Assembly: GCA_963839475.1 (NCBI GenBank) | Contig: CAWIVH010000020.1 | Span: 496,001-560,000, forward strand | Origin: CAWIVH01 sp963839475 | GTDB lineage: Bacteria; Acidobacteriota; UBA6911 | Direction: 5' to 3' | DNA: 64,000 nucleotides | Part shown: piece after piece, positions 8,185 through 17,905 of the stretch | How positions within the stretch are numbered: position 1 is the first letter of the stretch | How the letters are laid out: every line of letters begins with the position of its first letter | The notes under the pieces: model-generated | What the model was told of the DNA's origin: nothing | The model's database searches: none | Seen by the model: the letters and a program-made list of their open reading frames with translations, nothing else | Position numbers and translations under genes: made by a program

Positions 8185-9675
8185 ATGGCATTTATTCTGG
8201 AAACCAAAGTCGTGGACATGAAAATCCTGAATCAGGCTCAGGTCTCAGAAAGTATTGCTCGGAGCCATATTCAGGAACAAGTTCAGATGCTGCTTCTTGG
8301 CGAAGCCGGCGCACTCCTTCTGGGTACGATAATCTCAGTTGCCGGCCTGTCCGCGATCCTGGTGTATTGCGTTCGTCGAAAACCAAGAGCCGGACTGCTG
8401 CTCTGGTTCGGGCTGATTGCCTTGCTTTATGGAGTGCGCGATCTGGCAAACCTTGATACGGTTCATCTGCTCATCGGTCTGCCGGAGATCTTTTGGCGAT
8501 ACCTGATTCCCTTTATCACCTATCTTATCCTGATCCCTTTCGCGCTTTTCCTGGAAGAGCTTTATGGCAGCGGATGGAAGTCTTCCTTGCGAGGACTGGT
8601 TTGGGTTCAGGTGCTCTATGCGTTGGCAGCCATCGCGGCAGATAGCATTCGTCAAGAGCCCGGCAGCTTTGCCGATCCCGTTTATTTTTTTCTCCTGTGC
8701 CTGACTTTTGTACTGCTGCTGGGCAGATTTTTCAATTATCAGCCCCCGATGTTCGAGGAGAGCCGGAAGATCCAGATTGCCCTCTTCGTCTTTATCCTCT
8801 TCGTCATAAACGAACACCTGGTGAAGCTGCGATTGGTTCCCTGGTCCTTGCATTTTGAGGCCCTGGGGTTCTTTCTGTTTGTGATGCTCCTGGGCTACAT
8901 CACCGTGCACCGTTTTATCCTAAATGAGCAGAGGCTGGCCGGTCTCCAGCACGAAATGGAGGCGGCGTGGCAAATTCAAGCATCCATTCTGCCGCGAACG
9001 TTGCCGGACCTCGGAGGTTGCAGGCTGACGGTCAGATATGTCCCGATGGCATCGGTCGCAGGGGATTACTATGACTTCATCACGGTGGACGATAGGTGCC
9101 TAGGCATACTGATCGCTGATGTCGCCGGACATGGAGTGCCGGCCGCACTCATTGCCTCGATGTTAAAGGTTGCACTATCATCGCAGGGCACCTTCGGGTC
9201 CGATCCGGGCGCTGTTGTATCCGGGTTGAATCACATTCTTTGCAGGCAGGAGACTGGCCAGTTGGTGACGGCTGGCTACCTCCTGCTCGATCTTAGGAAT
9301 GGAAGCGGGCTTTATGCCGGCGCCGCCCATCCGCCGATGCTGTTATGGCGAGGGGCGGACGGAACCATCCTCGAAATTCATGAAAACGGGCTGCCACTCG
9401 GCTTCCGCCCAAATGAGTACTATGCAAACGTTCCCTTCCGGCTCATCCCCGGGGATCGGATTATCTTGTATACGGATGGAATTCTCGATGCCACAAACCA
9501 TTCCGGAGAGTTCTTTGGAGAGCAAACCTTCAAAGAGTTCGTAAGGAATCATAGCCACCTCGCAGGGGACCGCTTTGCAGATTTGCTGCTGCAAACCATT
9601 GCGGCATGGTCAGGGAGGAAAGTTGGAAGGGGGCAAGAAGACGATCTCACCCTGATCGTAGTGGATATTGCGTGA
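8185..9675 (+). CDS. Membrane-bound PP2C/SpoIIE-type Ser/Thr phosphatase
   Basis: A 496-residue protein. The N-terminal 250 residues carry about seven hydrophobic helices (for example LLLGTIISVAGLSAILVY and LGFFLFVMLLGYITVH). The C-terminal 230 residues are a SpoIIE/RsbU phosphatase domain: the linker AAWQIQASILPRTLP, the metal-binding Asp in VAGDYYDF, DVAGHGVPAAL, YAGAAHPPMLL, LYTDGILDA and EDDLTLIVVD. Such enzymes dephosphorylate an anti-sigma-factor antagonist in partner-switching stress pathways. No STAS or RsbW-like partner lies nearby. The start may be 8185 or the ATG at 8218; neither has a strong ribosome site. A second phosphatase of this type lies at 17906. Confidence 0.85.
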   Translation: MAFILETKVVDMKILNQAQVSESIARSHIQEQVQMLLLGEAGALLLGTIISVAGLSAILVYCVRRKPRAGLLLWFGLIALLYGVRDLANLDTVHLLIGLPEIFWRYLIPFITYLILIPFALFLEELYGSGWKSSLRGLVWVQVLYALAAIAADSIRQEPGSFADPVYFFLLCLTFVLLLGRFFNYQPPMFEESRKIQIALFVFILFVINEHLVKLRLVPWSLHFEALGFFLFVMLLGYITVHRFILNEQRLAGLQHEMEAAWQIQASILPRTLPDLGGCRLTVRYVPMASVAGDYYDFITVDDRCLGILIADVAGHGVPAALIASMLKVALSSQGTFGSDPGAVVSGLNHILCRQETGQLVTAGYLLLDLRNGSGLYAGAAHPPMLLWRGADGTILEIHENGLPLGFRPNEYYANVPFRLIPGDRIILYTDGILDATNHSGEFFGEQTFKEFVRNHSHLAGDRFADLLLQTIAAWSGRKVGRGQEDDLTLIVVDIA

Positions 9676-9696
9676 ATCAGGAAGGCGCAAAGCATT

Positions 9697-10008
9697 ATGG
9701 GAGGGAAAATGAATCTCACCAAAGCATTGGCGACTGTTGTGGGCACGGCTATTGGTTTCGGTATTTCCGGGACCTTTATTGGAGCCTTCCTGGGGCGGGT
9801 CGCGCCAAGTTTCTTCCGTCAGTTATTGCCCCTGCGCGATCCCGCGAATTTTAATCCCGTGGAATTGGGCATCGGCCTCGGGCTTACAAATGGCCTTGGC
9901 TGGGGATTGGCCATCGGGATTCTTATCGTTGCCATCATTGCATGGAAAGAAACCCGCCTTGCCCGCAAGGACGCACGCGACAGCGCGAATGTGCCTAATT
10001 CAGTTTGA
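9697..10008 (+). CDS. Small two-helix membrane protein
   Basis: A 103-residue protein with two Gly-rich hydrophobic segments (residues about 10-32 and 55-82) and a charged tail (WKETRLARKDARDSA). It starts 21 bases after the phosphatase stop, so it is probably co-transcribed with it. Two starts are possible: 9697 with AGGAAGG upstream, and 9709 with GGGAGGG three bases before it. I do not recognise the family. It could modulate the membrane phosphatase, but that is only an inference from position. Confidence 0.6.
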   Translation: MGGKMNLTKALATVVGTAIGFGISGTFIGAFLGRVAPSFFRQLLPLRDPANFNPVELGIGLGLTNGLGWGLAIGILIVAIIAWKETRLARKDARDSANVPNSV

Positions 10009-10196
10009 TGGAACCTGGTGACTGCAAGTGATGACCGCACCTCAATCAAGCATCAGATGCATTCTCGAGCTGCTGGAGGCCGCGCATCCCTGGAGGCGGA
10101 GCGTGGGCAAATCGGGCATTCGATGGGATGGGATCCATTCGGGTCTGTGCTAAACTTAACTCTGCCGGTCGCTTCATCCCATACCCGGAGCTCGCC

Positions 10197-11995
10197 ATGC
10201 CAAAAATCTTTCTGACAATTTTCTCTTTTGTCCTTGTTCTGACAGCATCGCTTGCGCAACAACCAATCGAGCCGCGTATCCGGCGCGTCGAAGAGGGCCT
10301 GCTTCCGCCCGTGCTTCTGAAAGGACAAGCCGGCTGGACCCTGCAAGAGAGGATGAAACATTACAGGGTTCCCGGGGTCAGCATTGCAGTCATCAACAAT
10401 CATACGGTTGAGTGGGCAAGAGCGTACGGCGTGAAAGATGCAATATCCAGAGAACCAGTCTCGACAGAAACCATGTTCCAGGCGGCTTCCATCAGCAAGA
10501 CCCTCAATGCCACGGTGATCATGAAGTACGTGCAGGAGGGGAGACTCTCCCTCGAGGAGAATGTGAACACGTACCTTCAATCCTGGAAACTCCCCGAGAA
10601 CAAGTTCACCGAGCAGAAGAAAGTCACGATTGCCAATCTCCTGAGTCACACAGGAGGGACTACTGTGAGCGGATTCCCGGGGTACAAATGGAACGCATCC
10701 ATACCGACGGTTCAACAGATCCTAAAAGGCGAGCCGCCCGCAAATACAGCGCCCATCGTCGTGGACACGGACCCAGGCAGGCGATATCGGTACTCAGGAG
10801 GCGGGACCACGATCCTCCAGCTTCTTCTGATGGAACTTGAGAAGAAACCGTACGCCACGATCTTGAATGAAACTATCATCGGCCCGCTGAACATGAGCCA
10901 CAGCACCTTCAATCAGCCGTTGCCCGATGAAGTGGAAGAGCAAGGCAGCAACCGGGCACCGGCCGGAAGACAAGCCAGTCGATGGCAAGTGGCATATTTA
11001 TCCTGAATTGGCAGCAGCCGGACTTTGGACTACCCCGACGGACCTGGCGAAATTCGCGATCGAGCATCAGCTTTCGGTCCAGGGAAAATCGAACAAGATC
11101 CTGAAAAAAGAATTTGAAGAGAAAATGATGACACCCTATGTCGGCGGGGGATATGGGCTCGGGTGGGGCATTCAGAAAATGGGGAATGCCGTTTACTTCC
11201 AGCATGACGGTGGAAATGAGGGCTTCAGCTGTTCTCTCATTGCCCATATGAAGACCGGATATGGCGCGGTCGTGATGACTAATGCCAATGCCTTCGGGAT
11301 CATTCCTGAGATTATGCGCTCCATCGCATCGGAGTATGGGTGGGAGAATTACCTTCCCTCTCCCTACGAACCGGTCGTTCTTCCGGAGGAAAAGCTCCGG
11401 CGTATGACCGGCCGTTATCTGCTCGGCTCCGATCGTGCGGTGACGGTCAGTGAGCTTGGCGGTCGGATTCTGGCTGATGTGACGCGCCTGACCCGCATCG
11501 AACTCGTCCCGATTTCGCAAACAGACCTCATCAGCCTGCAAGACGGCGCCCGAGTGACTTTTATCGCAGGGGACCTGCCTGCCGCCGATTCCATCAGGAT
11601 TGCTGACAGGACGGGAACAACGAAGGCATCCAGGATGGATCCAAATCGAAAGATCCCCTATGAAATATTGATTTCGGGTTCCTACGGACGAGGCAGTCGA
11701 GCGATACCGTGCGATCAGGAAATCCGATCCTGCCGATCGTGCCATCGGAGAAAGCGCTCTCAACGAACTGGGATATGAGCTACTTCGGCAAAACAAGCTC
11801 AAAGAGGCGCTGGTGATCTTCAGGTTGAATGTAGAGTTTTATCCTGCTTCGTGGAATGTCTACGATAGCCTGGGTGAAGGGCTCGCGCTAGGCGGTGAGA
11901 CGGAGGAGGCCATTAAAAATTATCGGAAATCCCTCGAACTGAATCCCAAAAACTCAGGTGGAGCCGAGGCATTGAAAAAGCTCGAAAAGAAATGA
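10197..11995 (+). pseudogene. Exported serine beta-lactamase-family hydrolase with TPR tail, frame-disrupted
   Basis: Three consecutive open segments in different frames together make one protein of roughly 600 residues: signal peptide (MPKIFLTIFSFVLVLTAS), SxxK nucleophile in AASISKT, LLSHTGG, YSGGG, then (after a shift near 10920-10945) AATGHRPEDKPV, AAGLWTTPTDLAKF and QHDGGNEG, and (after a second shift near 11640-11690) a C-terminal TPR-like part (EAVERYRAIRK, LGEGLALGGETEEAI). Class C/esterase-like relatives hydrolyse ester or amide bonds in the periplasm. The start has GGAG six bases upstream. An intact gene of the same domain order lies at 12863 on the other strand. Both shifts could be read errors, since the residues on either side are well conserved. 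Confidence 0.8.
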
Positions 11996-12048
11996 CGAAC
12001 GACGAGTGACGAAAGCTGGTTCGTCAGTCATAATTCGTCGTTCGTCAT
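11992..12048. repeat. 14-bp inverted repeat over the stop codon
   Basis: ATGACGAACGACGA (11992-12005) and TCGTCGTTCGTCAT (12035-12048) are perfect inverted copies. The left arm overlaps the TGA of the beta-lactamase-family frame. Further ACGA/TCGT units lie in the loop. No T-run follows, so it looks more like an inserted palindromic repeat than a terminator. Confidence 0.7.
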
Positions 12049-12067
12049 TCGTCAAGCGCCGGTAGAT

Positions 12068-12166
12068 CTAACCTTTTTTCTTGGCCGCCTTGGCAGCGCG
12101 CTTTTCCTTGATAGTCTTGGTGGGTTTCTTTTTAGCTTCCTTCTTCTGAATCACTCCCTTTGGCAT
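12068..12166 (-). CDS. 32-residue Lys/Ala-rich basic protein
   Basis: A very short gene with a perfect ribosome site (AAGGAGG, seven bases before the ATG at 12166) and a stop at 12068. The product begins MPKGVIQKKEAKKKP and ends RAAKAAKKKG. About 15 of 32 residues are Lys or Arg and there is only one acidic patch, so it should bind nucleic acid or stay unfolded. The strong ribosome site and clean codon frame argue that it is real. I know no function. It lies in the gap between the two beta-lactamase-family genes, with no partner gene. Confidence 0.65.
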   Translation of the reverse strand: MPKGVIQKKEAKKKPTKTIKEKRAAKAAKKKG

Positions 12167-12170
12167 TCAA

Positions 12171-12534
12171 TTCCTCCTTAAAAGGTAATTGCCCTAATGA
12201 TGACACGGAGAATGCGATGTATCCACCTTATTCCCAAAATCCACGGGAAAAGCCGTCGATCAAGATCCTCGACAGATTGAACTCGTTTTTTTGCCGATAA
12301 AATGATCCAGCATCAGGCTCTGAAAGCGGAGCCGCATCGCAGCCAGCCATGGGTGAACCATTTACCACAGTCGTGATAGCGGCTTGGATTGCGGCGCCAG
12401 AGCGATGCTTTGGGAATCGAATCGGGACCGGCAGATGTGCCATGATTCATAGTGTTGAGTATTAACGTCGAAAGAAATGAAAACGCCGGTCCGCGGCATC
12501 AGGATGGGAGTGAACCTCCAGGCTGCTGTCGAGT
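12171..12534. other. Intergenic stretch, no gene seen
   Basis: About 360 bases without a frame that has both a ribosome site and protein-like composition on either strand. A T7 run near 12280-12290 is the only simple-sequence feature. Confidence 0.5.
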
Positions 12535-12726
12535 TCAGGACATGCGCTCGGGCGCGTTGGGGATAACTAACCACAGAATAATATAGATTACAAACTGCGG
12601 TCCGGGGAGTATGCACGAGAGCAGCGCAAGCAAGCGCACAACCGTGGGCGACATGTCATATCGCTCAGCGATCCCTCCGCAAATCCCTGCGATGATCCGA
12701 TGTTTCCTGGAACGGTACATGATCAT
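12535..12726 (-). CDS. PspC-domain membrane protein
   Basis: A 63-residue protein that is one PspC domain: a basic N-terminus (MYRSRKHRIIAGICGGIAERY), the amphipathic segment typical of the family, and a membrane helix (QFVIYIILWLVIPN). PspC proteins sit in the inner membrane and in enterobacteria help signal envelope stress. Short stand-alone copies are common in many phyla and their job is less clear. The frame is open further upstream, but that part is antisense to the next gene. Start is either 12726 or 12720; neither has a good ribosome site. Confidence 0.8.
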   Translation of the reverse strand: MIMYRSRKHRIIAGICGGIAERYDMSPTVVRLLALLSCILPGPQFVIYIILWLVIPNAPERMS

Positions 12727-12862
12727 AACTTTAGCACGATAAGCGAACTTTGTTCCACAGGTCGTGCCGAAAACCGCCAATGCAAAAGAGCGAGGGCAGG
12801 AGATAACCCGCGCCCCACAATGTGAATTGACGGGCCCAGATTGCCCCAGGGTGGAGACTGGC

Positions 12863-14329
12863 CTATTTACCGGCAAGCTCCTGGAGTTTTTTGATCCCAT
12901 CGACATTGGCGGGGTTGATCTGGATAGAACGCGCATAGTTTTTGATGGCGAGTTCTTTTTCCCCCTTAGCCGCGTAAGCTTCGCCGAGGCTGTCGTAGGG
13001 ATTCGCTGATTCAGGAAATGACTCAACGTTCAGCTTGAAGATGGCGATGGCATCATCCGTTCGCCCATTGCGCAGCAGGTTGTAGCCAAGCAGATTGAGC
13101 TCTCCCTCGCTGAATTGGTAGTCCTGTGCATTCTTTGCCTTTAAGTCGCGATATTGGGTAATGGCTGCGTCCACGCTTTTTTCCTGGATGGTTGTCTGGA
13201 GCAAGCGAGCGATCGACCGTTTCGGCAGCTGTGGCTCGCGGCCGGATAGGAGATCGCCGATGCCCTCGGATATGCGGTTAAGCGGGGCGCCCCCCGTATT
13301 GTTGAAAAGCACGATCAATGCGCGCTCCTCTGGGACGCGTGAAATCAACGTGCTGAATCCGTTGATACCACCCCCGTGCTCGATAAGCAGACGCTCCTTC
13401 TTTTCGGGGCCTATGGCCGCTTTCCGAACAATCCAGCCGTAGGCATAATTCCCAAGGCCGGGGGTGAACAGTTTCTTTTTGCCATCTTCGGACAAAAGTT
13501 GCGTCCCATAGAGCGCTCGGTCCCACAGGTAGAGATCCTCGACCGTCGAGTAAAGGGCGCCCGCCGCGTGCGGCAATGACATGTCGAGGAATGCGGCGTT
13601 TCGCATTCCATCGAGACTGTTTTCATATCCGGCTGCCCGTTTGGTGATCAGCTGTTCACTGTGGTCATAGCCGGTTCCCTTCATGCCGAGCGGTTCGAGG
13701 ATGCGCTCCTGAAGAACCTGTTCGTAAGTCTTGCCCGTAACCTGTTCGATAACCGCCCCGAGAATCACATATCCTGAGTTGTTGTAGGCGAATTTGCTGC
13801 CCGGCTCAAATTCCAGATCTCCACTACAGTACTTCGTCACCAACTCCCGCAGTGGCAGCGCCTGCCGGCTGTGATCGCGAAAAAAATCGGGGATGCCGGT
13901 ATAGCTGGGGATACCCGAGGTATGGTTGAGGAGATGATGGATGGTTACCTTGCCGCCGGTTTCCCTGCGGTAATAAGGAATCCGCTCAACGAGCTTGTCA
14001 TCGAGCGACAACTTGCCTTGTTCCACGAGTTGCATGATCAGCATGGAGGTGAATTGCTTTGTGATCGAACCCAAACGGAATCTGGTGTCGGGAGCATTCG
14101 GAATGCTCCATTCAAAGTTGGCCATTCCGTACCCCTTCTTGAAGATGACACCGTCCCCCTGGGCGACCAGAACGGAGCCGTTGAACTGGCCCAGCTCAAC
14201 GAACTTTTGCACCAACCCATCGATCTTCCCGGCAACGGCTGCAGGGGTTGTTCCGGATTGCCCTGTGAGAAAGGCAGCAAACAGAAGCAGCATTGCTCCC
14301 GCGACCAGAACTCTGTGGCTTCGCTTCAT
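12863..14329 (-). CDS. Exported serine beta-lactamase-family hydrolase with TPR tail
   Basis: A 488-residue protein with a signal peptide (residues 1-23), a beta-lactamase/PBP-like domain with S88-x-x-K91 (GSITKQ), the YNN motif in FAYNNSGYV, and EHGGGI as the third box. It has a C-terminal pair of TPR-like helices (NPYDSLGEAYAAKGEKELAI). The start is set by GGAGGTG four bases before the ATG at 14329, rather than 14365. Members act as esterases, peptidases or beta-lactamases; the substrate cannot be read from sequence. The same domain order is seen in the broken gene at 10197, so the two are paralogues. Confidence 0.88.
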   Translation of the reverse strand: MKRSHRVLVAGAMLLLFAAFLTGQSGTTPAAVAGKIDGLVQKFVELGQFNGSVLVAQGDGVIFKKGYGMANFEWSIPNAPDTRFRLGSITKQFTSMLIMQLVEQGKLSLDDKLVERIPYYRRETGGKVTIHHLLNHTSGIPSYTGIPDFFRDHSRQALPLRELVTKYCSGDLEFEPGSKFAYNNSGYVILGAVIEQVTGKTYEQVLQERILEPLGMKGTGYDHSEQLITKRAAGYENSLDGMRNAAFLDMSLPHAAGALYSTVEDLYLWDRALYGTQLLSEDGKKKLFTPGLGNYAYGWIVRKAAIGPEKKERLLIEHGGGINGFSTLISRVPEERALIVLFNNTGGAPLNRISEGIGDLLSGREPQLPKRSIARLLQTTIQEKSVDAAITQYRDLKAKNAQDYQFSEGELNLLGYNLLRNGRTDDAIAIFKLNVESFPESANPYDSLGEAYAAKGEKELAIKNYARSIQINPANVDGIKKLQELAGK

Positions 14330-14652
14330 TGCACACCTCCAGCGGATACATGGAATACGGAACAATCCTGAAAATAGTTCCCTGGTGCCAAAATTGATTT
14401 CGTTCGTCCCAGTTTCATAAAAAGCGTGTCGAAAACGGGTGAAACCTTTTTGCAGTCAGGATCACCTACAACCGAGACCCAAAGTCCGAGTGACGGAATC
14501 CCGTCGCCATGCGGGCGATCTTTGTGAATACCGGCATGAGTCGCGACATTGTCTCAAAGAATGGGCATCAAATATTTCCTATCTTCGGCTGCTGCCTAAA
14601 GGGATGAAGCTCATTCTTGGGGCGGGATCGCGTTACCAGGGGAGGTCATGAC

Positions 14653-17130
14653 ATGGAAAGTCTTATCCGGGACTTTAGGCACTCCATCCGGACGCTGCTG
14701 AACTCCCCTGGATTTTCAGCTATCGCGATCATGACGCTTGCTTTGGGCATTGGGGCGAATACGGCCATATTCTCTGCCATAAACTCTGTCCTGCTACAGC
14801 CGCTTCCCTTCCGGGACCCGGATCGTCTGGTTCTGCTTTATGAGACTGAAGCCGCACCGGGATCTTATCCCTTTGCCGGACCGGATTACCTTGACTGGCA
14901 GTCACAAAACCGCACGCTCGAAGCGATGTCGCTCTTCACTTTTACTGGGAGATACAACGTCAGCGGCGCGGGCGAGCCTCAGTCTGCAGCTTTCGTCAGA
15001 ACGCAAGCCAACTTCTTCCAGGTGCTCGGAGTTCAGCCATTGATGGGTCGGACTTTTGCGGCGGGCGAAGATTTGGATGGTAAGGATACCGTGGCGATCC
15101 TGAGTTACGGGTTCTGGCAGAGGAATCTGGGCGGCGATGCCGCCATCATGGGAAAATCGATATCACTGAATTCGGTAACCTATACGATTATCGGTGTGAT
15201 GCCCCAATGGTTTAACTACCCCCCGAGCACGGAAATCTGGACACCATTGCCCATGTCTGAGAAGAGCCTCGGAAGCCGCGGATCGCATAGTTATCGTGCC
15301 ATGGGGCGCCTGAAGGCCGGAGTGAGTCTGAGCCAGGCGCAGGCGGATCTGGCAATCATTGCCAAACGGCTCGAACAGCAATTCCCCAACTCGAATGATA
15401 GGGTTGGCGCTGCTGTCTTTGGGATGAAGGATCAGATAACCAGTTCCTCGCGCGAGCAGCTCGTGATCATGCTTGGGGTTGTCGCCCTTGTGTTGCTCGT
15501 GGCATGCGCCAATGTGGCAAATCTCATGCTGGCTCGTGCCACCGGCCGCCAGCGGGAGATTGCCATGCGCCTGGCGCTGGGGGCGAGCCGCTGGCACATG
15601 ATCCGCCAGTTTTTGACTGAGAGTGTCGTGCTCTCATTGACAGGCGCTGCTTTCGGTCTCGGAGCAGCTTTCTGGTGTGCAAACCTCCTTCAGTCGGCGA
15701 AGGCCCTTCCGATCCCGCGCTTGAATCCAGTGAGAATCGACACTCCTGTCCTGCTATTCACGATCGGTCTCAGTATCCTCGTAGGATTGCTATTCGGCAT
15801 TGCACCGGCCCTTCAAGCTTCTGGGCAAAGCCTGAGCAAGGAGCTCAAATCGAGCGGACATTCAGTGCTGAGCCCCGCCGGCCGGCGCCGTTTATTGCGG
15901 GATGCGCTCGTTGTGGGTGAAATAGCTGTTTCGATTGTACTGCTTGCAGGGGCGGGTCTGCTGTTGAGGAGCTTTGCCAATATGCGTAATGCGGAAATCG
16001 GGATAGATCCCCAAAATGTCCTCACAATGAGCGTCAACCTCCCCGGGAAGAAATACGGCACACTCGCCGCCCGCCGTGAGTTCTTCGACCGGCTCCTCAA
16101 CCAGATCCAGTCCTCGCATGGGGTGATGGCGGCATCTGTCTCGACCGTGATTCCTTTGGAAGGAGGCAGCAACGGTTACATCACCGTTCCCGGACGAGAC
16201 GACGACGCCATCAAAAATCAGCTTTTCGAGTGGAACTATGCGACACCGGACTATTTCCGGACCTTCGGGATCCCCTTTCTGCAGGGCCGGAATTTCACGG
16301 CGCACGAGGTTGACAGAACAGCAGAGGTAAGGCTCAAACTTCAGGAAGTTTTCGCCTCATCTAATCCGCCGGAAGTCCCGCCGGCGGAGCTTTCATGGGT
16401 TGCGGTAATAAACCACTCGATGGCATCCATCGTATGGCCGAATCAGGATCCGATTGGAAAAGTATTCAAAAGGGGCGGCGGCTTGCCTGTGACTGTCATA
16501 GGGGTAGTCGCCGACGTAAAAGTCCGTGGGATTCGCCAGAATAATCTCCCGCAGGCTTACTTACCTCTAACGGCAGCGCTCGCTAATCCCTTGAATGGGA
16601 ACCTCGCGGTACGGACAAGCGCTCCTCCACCGAGAGCGATTGAATCGATACGCAAGATCGTCGGCGGACTCGACCCGAGCCTTGCCATAATCAGGCCCCG
16701 CACAATGAAGGATGTCATCTCCGACTCGATGCTAGACACCAGTCTCCAGACTCTCTTACTCGGCGTGTTCGCATCCCTCGCGGTCCTGCTGGCTGCGGTG
16801 GGACTTTACAGTGTCCTTTCGTTTCTCGTTTCTCAACGAAGCCGCGAAATCGGCATCCGCATGGCGCTCGGGGCTCATCAAAACGACGTTTTGCGGCTGA
16901 TCCTCGGACATGGCGCAAAACTGATTGCGATCGGCACGGTTCTCGGGTTGGGAGCAGCGATGTGGCTGACACGGATGATACGCAGCCAGCTTTTTGGTGT
17001 CCCGTCGAATGACCTGATAACATTCGTGGCCGTACCGGTTTTGCTTGGGCTGGTCGCATTCATCGCCTGTTACATACCGGCCCGGCGAGCGGCGCTCTTG
17101 GACCCTCTCGTGGCACTCCGATATGATTGA
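14653..17130 (+). CDS. ADOP-type ABC permease (MacB/FtsX-like, duplicated)
   Basis: An 825-residue permease of the acidobacterial duplicated orphan permease type. Residues about 20-400 form one MacB_PCD plus FtsX unit and residues about 430-820 a second. Readable hallmarks are TLALGIGANTAIFSAINSVLL near the N-terminus, VACANVANLMLARATGRQREIAMRLALGA in the middle and SQRSREIGIRMALGA near the C-terminus. GGGGAGG lies seven bases before the ATG at 14653. No ATPase gene is adjacent, as is usual for this type. The cargo is unknown; relatives take part in efflux or lipoprotein/peptide export. Confidence 0.9.
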   Translation: MESLIRDFRHSIRTLLNSPGFSAIAIMTLALGIGANTAIFSAINSVLLQPLPFRDPDRLVLLYETEAAPGSYPFAGPDYLDWQSQNRTLEAMSLFTFTGRYNVSGAGEPQSAAFVRTQANFFQVLGVQPLMGRTFAAGEDLDGKDTVAILSYGFWQRNLGGDAAIMGKSISLNSVTYTIIGVMPQWFNYPPSTEIWTPLPMSEKSLGSRGSHSYRAMGRLKAGVSLSQAQADLAIIAKRLEQQFPNSNDRVGAAVFGMKDQITSSSREQLVIMLGVVALVLLVACANVANLMLARATGRQREIAMRLALGASRWHMIRQFLTESVVLSLTGAAFGLGAAFWCANLLQSAKALPIPRLNPVRIDTPVLLFTIGLSILVGLLFGIAPALQASGQSLSKELKSSGHSVLSPAGRRRLLRDALVVGEIAVSIVLLAGAGLLLRSFANMRNAEIGIDPQNVLTMSVNLPGKKYGTLAARREFFDRLLNQIQSSHGVMAASVSTVIPLEGGSNGYITVPGRDDDAIKNQLFEWNYATPDYFRTFGIPFLQGRNFTAHEVDRTAEVRLKLQEVFASSNPPEVPPAELSWVAVINHSMASIVWPNQDPIGKVFKRGGGLPVTVIGVVADVKVRGIRQNNLPQAYLPLTAALANPLNGNLAVRTSAPPPRAIESIRKIVGGLDPSLAIIRPRTMKDVISDSMLDTSLQTLLLGVFASLAVLLAAVGLYSVLSFLVSQRSREIGIRMALGAHQNDVLRLILGHGAKLIAIGTVLGLGAAMWLTRMIRSQLFGVPSNDLITFVAVPVLLGLVAFIACYIPARRAALLDPLVALRYD

Positions 17131-17216
17131 CCCAGGCTGACCGAGGTTCTTCGAGCATGAGCGGATCGCATGGTGCGCGGCCCCGGCACATAGGATTCCA
17201 AAGTAGCCTCATTTTG

Positions 17217-17234
17217 GCCGCCTTTTCAGGCGGC
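17217..17234. other. 7-bp stem-loop between convergent genes
   Basis: GCCGCCT / AGGCGGC with a TTTC loop lies between the ADOP permease and the convergent small gene, overlapping the latter's stop codon. No U-tract follows on either strand, so terminator activity is doubtful. Confidence 0.4.
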
Positions 17235-17606
17235 GGAGCGGATCTTCTCAGCTGCAGTTTCATGTGGCGGCGCAGGTTTCGGGCTGCCGGTTTCGGGCTT
17301 TGATTCTCCTTGCCGGGGTATAGATTTTCCCGACTTGCAGTCTACCTGAACCCAGCCCCCACGCACGGAGGTGCCGCCGCAGTATGTCTTACCCGAACTC
17401 ATCGGGTTGTTGAGGTAGGCCAGGATGCTCTGGCAGGTTTCGCCCTCGCCTGGGATCACCTTACAGGTCCCTTCGTAACGATCGTTGGCAAAGCAGCACG
17501 GCTCCGCCGGGCCTGCGGCGAGGTCCGGTACCAGCAAGGCACACGCGATCAGCAGTACCATGGCGAATACAAGCAAAATAGGACAAATTGCCGTCATTCG
17601 ATTCAT
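17226..17606 (-). CDS. Exported Cys-rich hypothetical protein
   Basis: A 126-residue protein with an N-terminal membrane or signal segment (ICPILLVFAMVLLIACALLV). It is followed by a compact domain containing six Cys (CC, then single Cys in GTCKV, ETCQS, TYCGG and VDCKS), which suggests disulfides in the periplasm. The tail is Pro/Glu/Lys-rich and probably disordered. AAGGAAC precedes the ATG at 17606. I do not recognise a family. It is convergent with the ADOP permease. Confidence 0.6.
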   Translation of the reverse strand: MNRMTAICPILLVFAMVLLIACALLVPDLAAGPAEPCCFANDRYEGTCKVIPGEGETCQSILAYLNNPMSSGKTYCGGTSVRGGWVQVDCKSGKSIPRQGESKPETGSPKPAPPHETAAEKIRSAA

Positions 17607-17905
17607 ATCTGTTCCTTCATTTCATTTGGCCGGAACAAAGGAATTTTTCAAATCGGAGCATATCCGCTTCATGCTTCCTTTGTGATCAGCAATTCTATAC
17701 TCCAGCAGGACTTTTTGTTATTGCCGCGTTCAAATTAAAGGCAGCTGAAATTTCTTTGGCAAGGCTCACGTTCGTATTGAAGCCCGAACAATGGGCCCCA
17801 AATTGGGTCCGTCATTTGCCGCTGGCAATCGCTGGAATGGCGCGGCGCGCGCTTGCCGGCCCGAAAAAAGGGTGTATCTTTGATGAATGAGGGGAGGGTC
17901 ATCCC

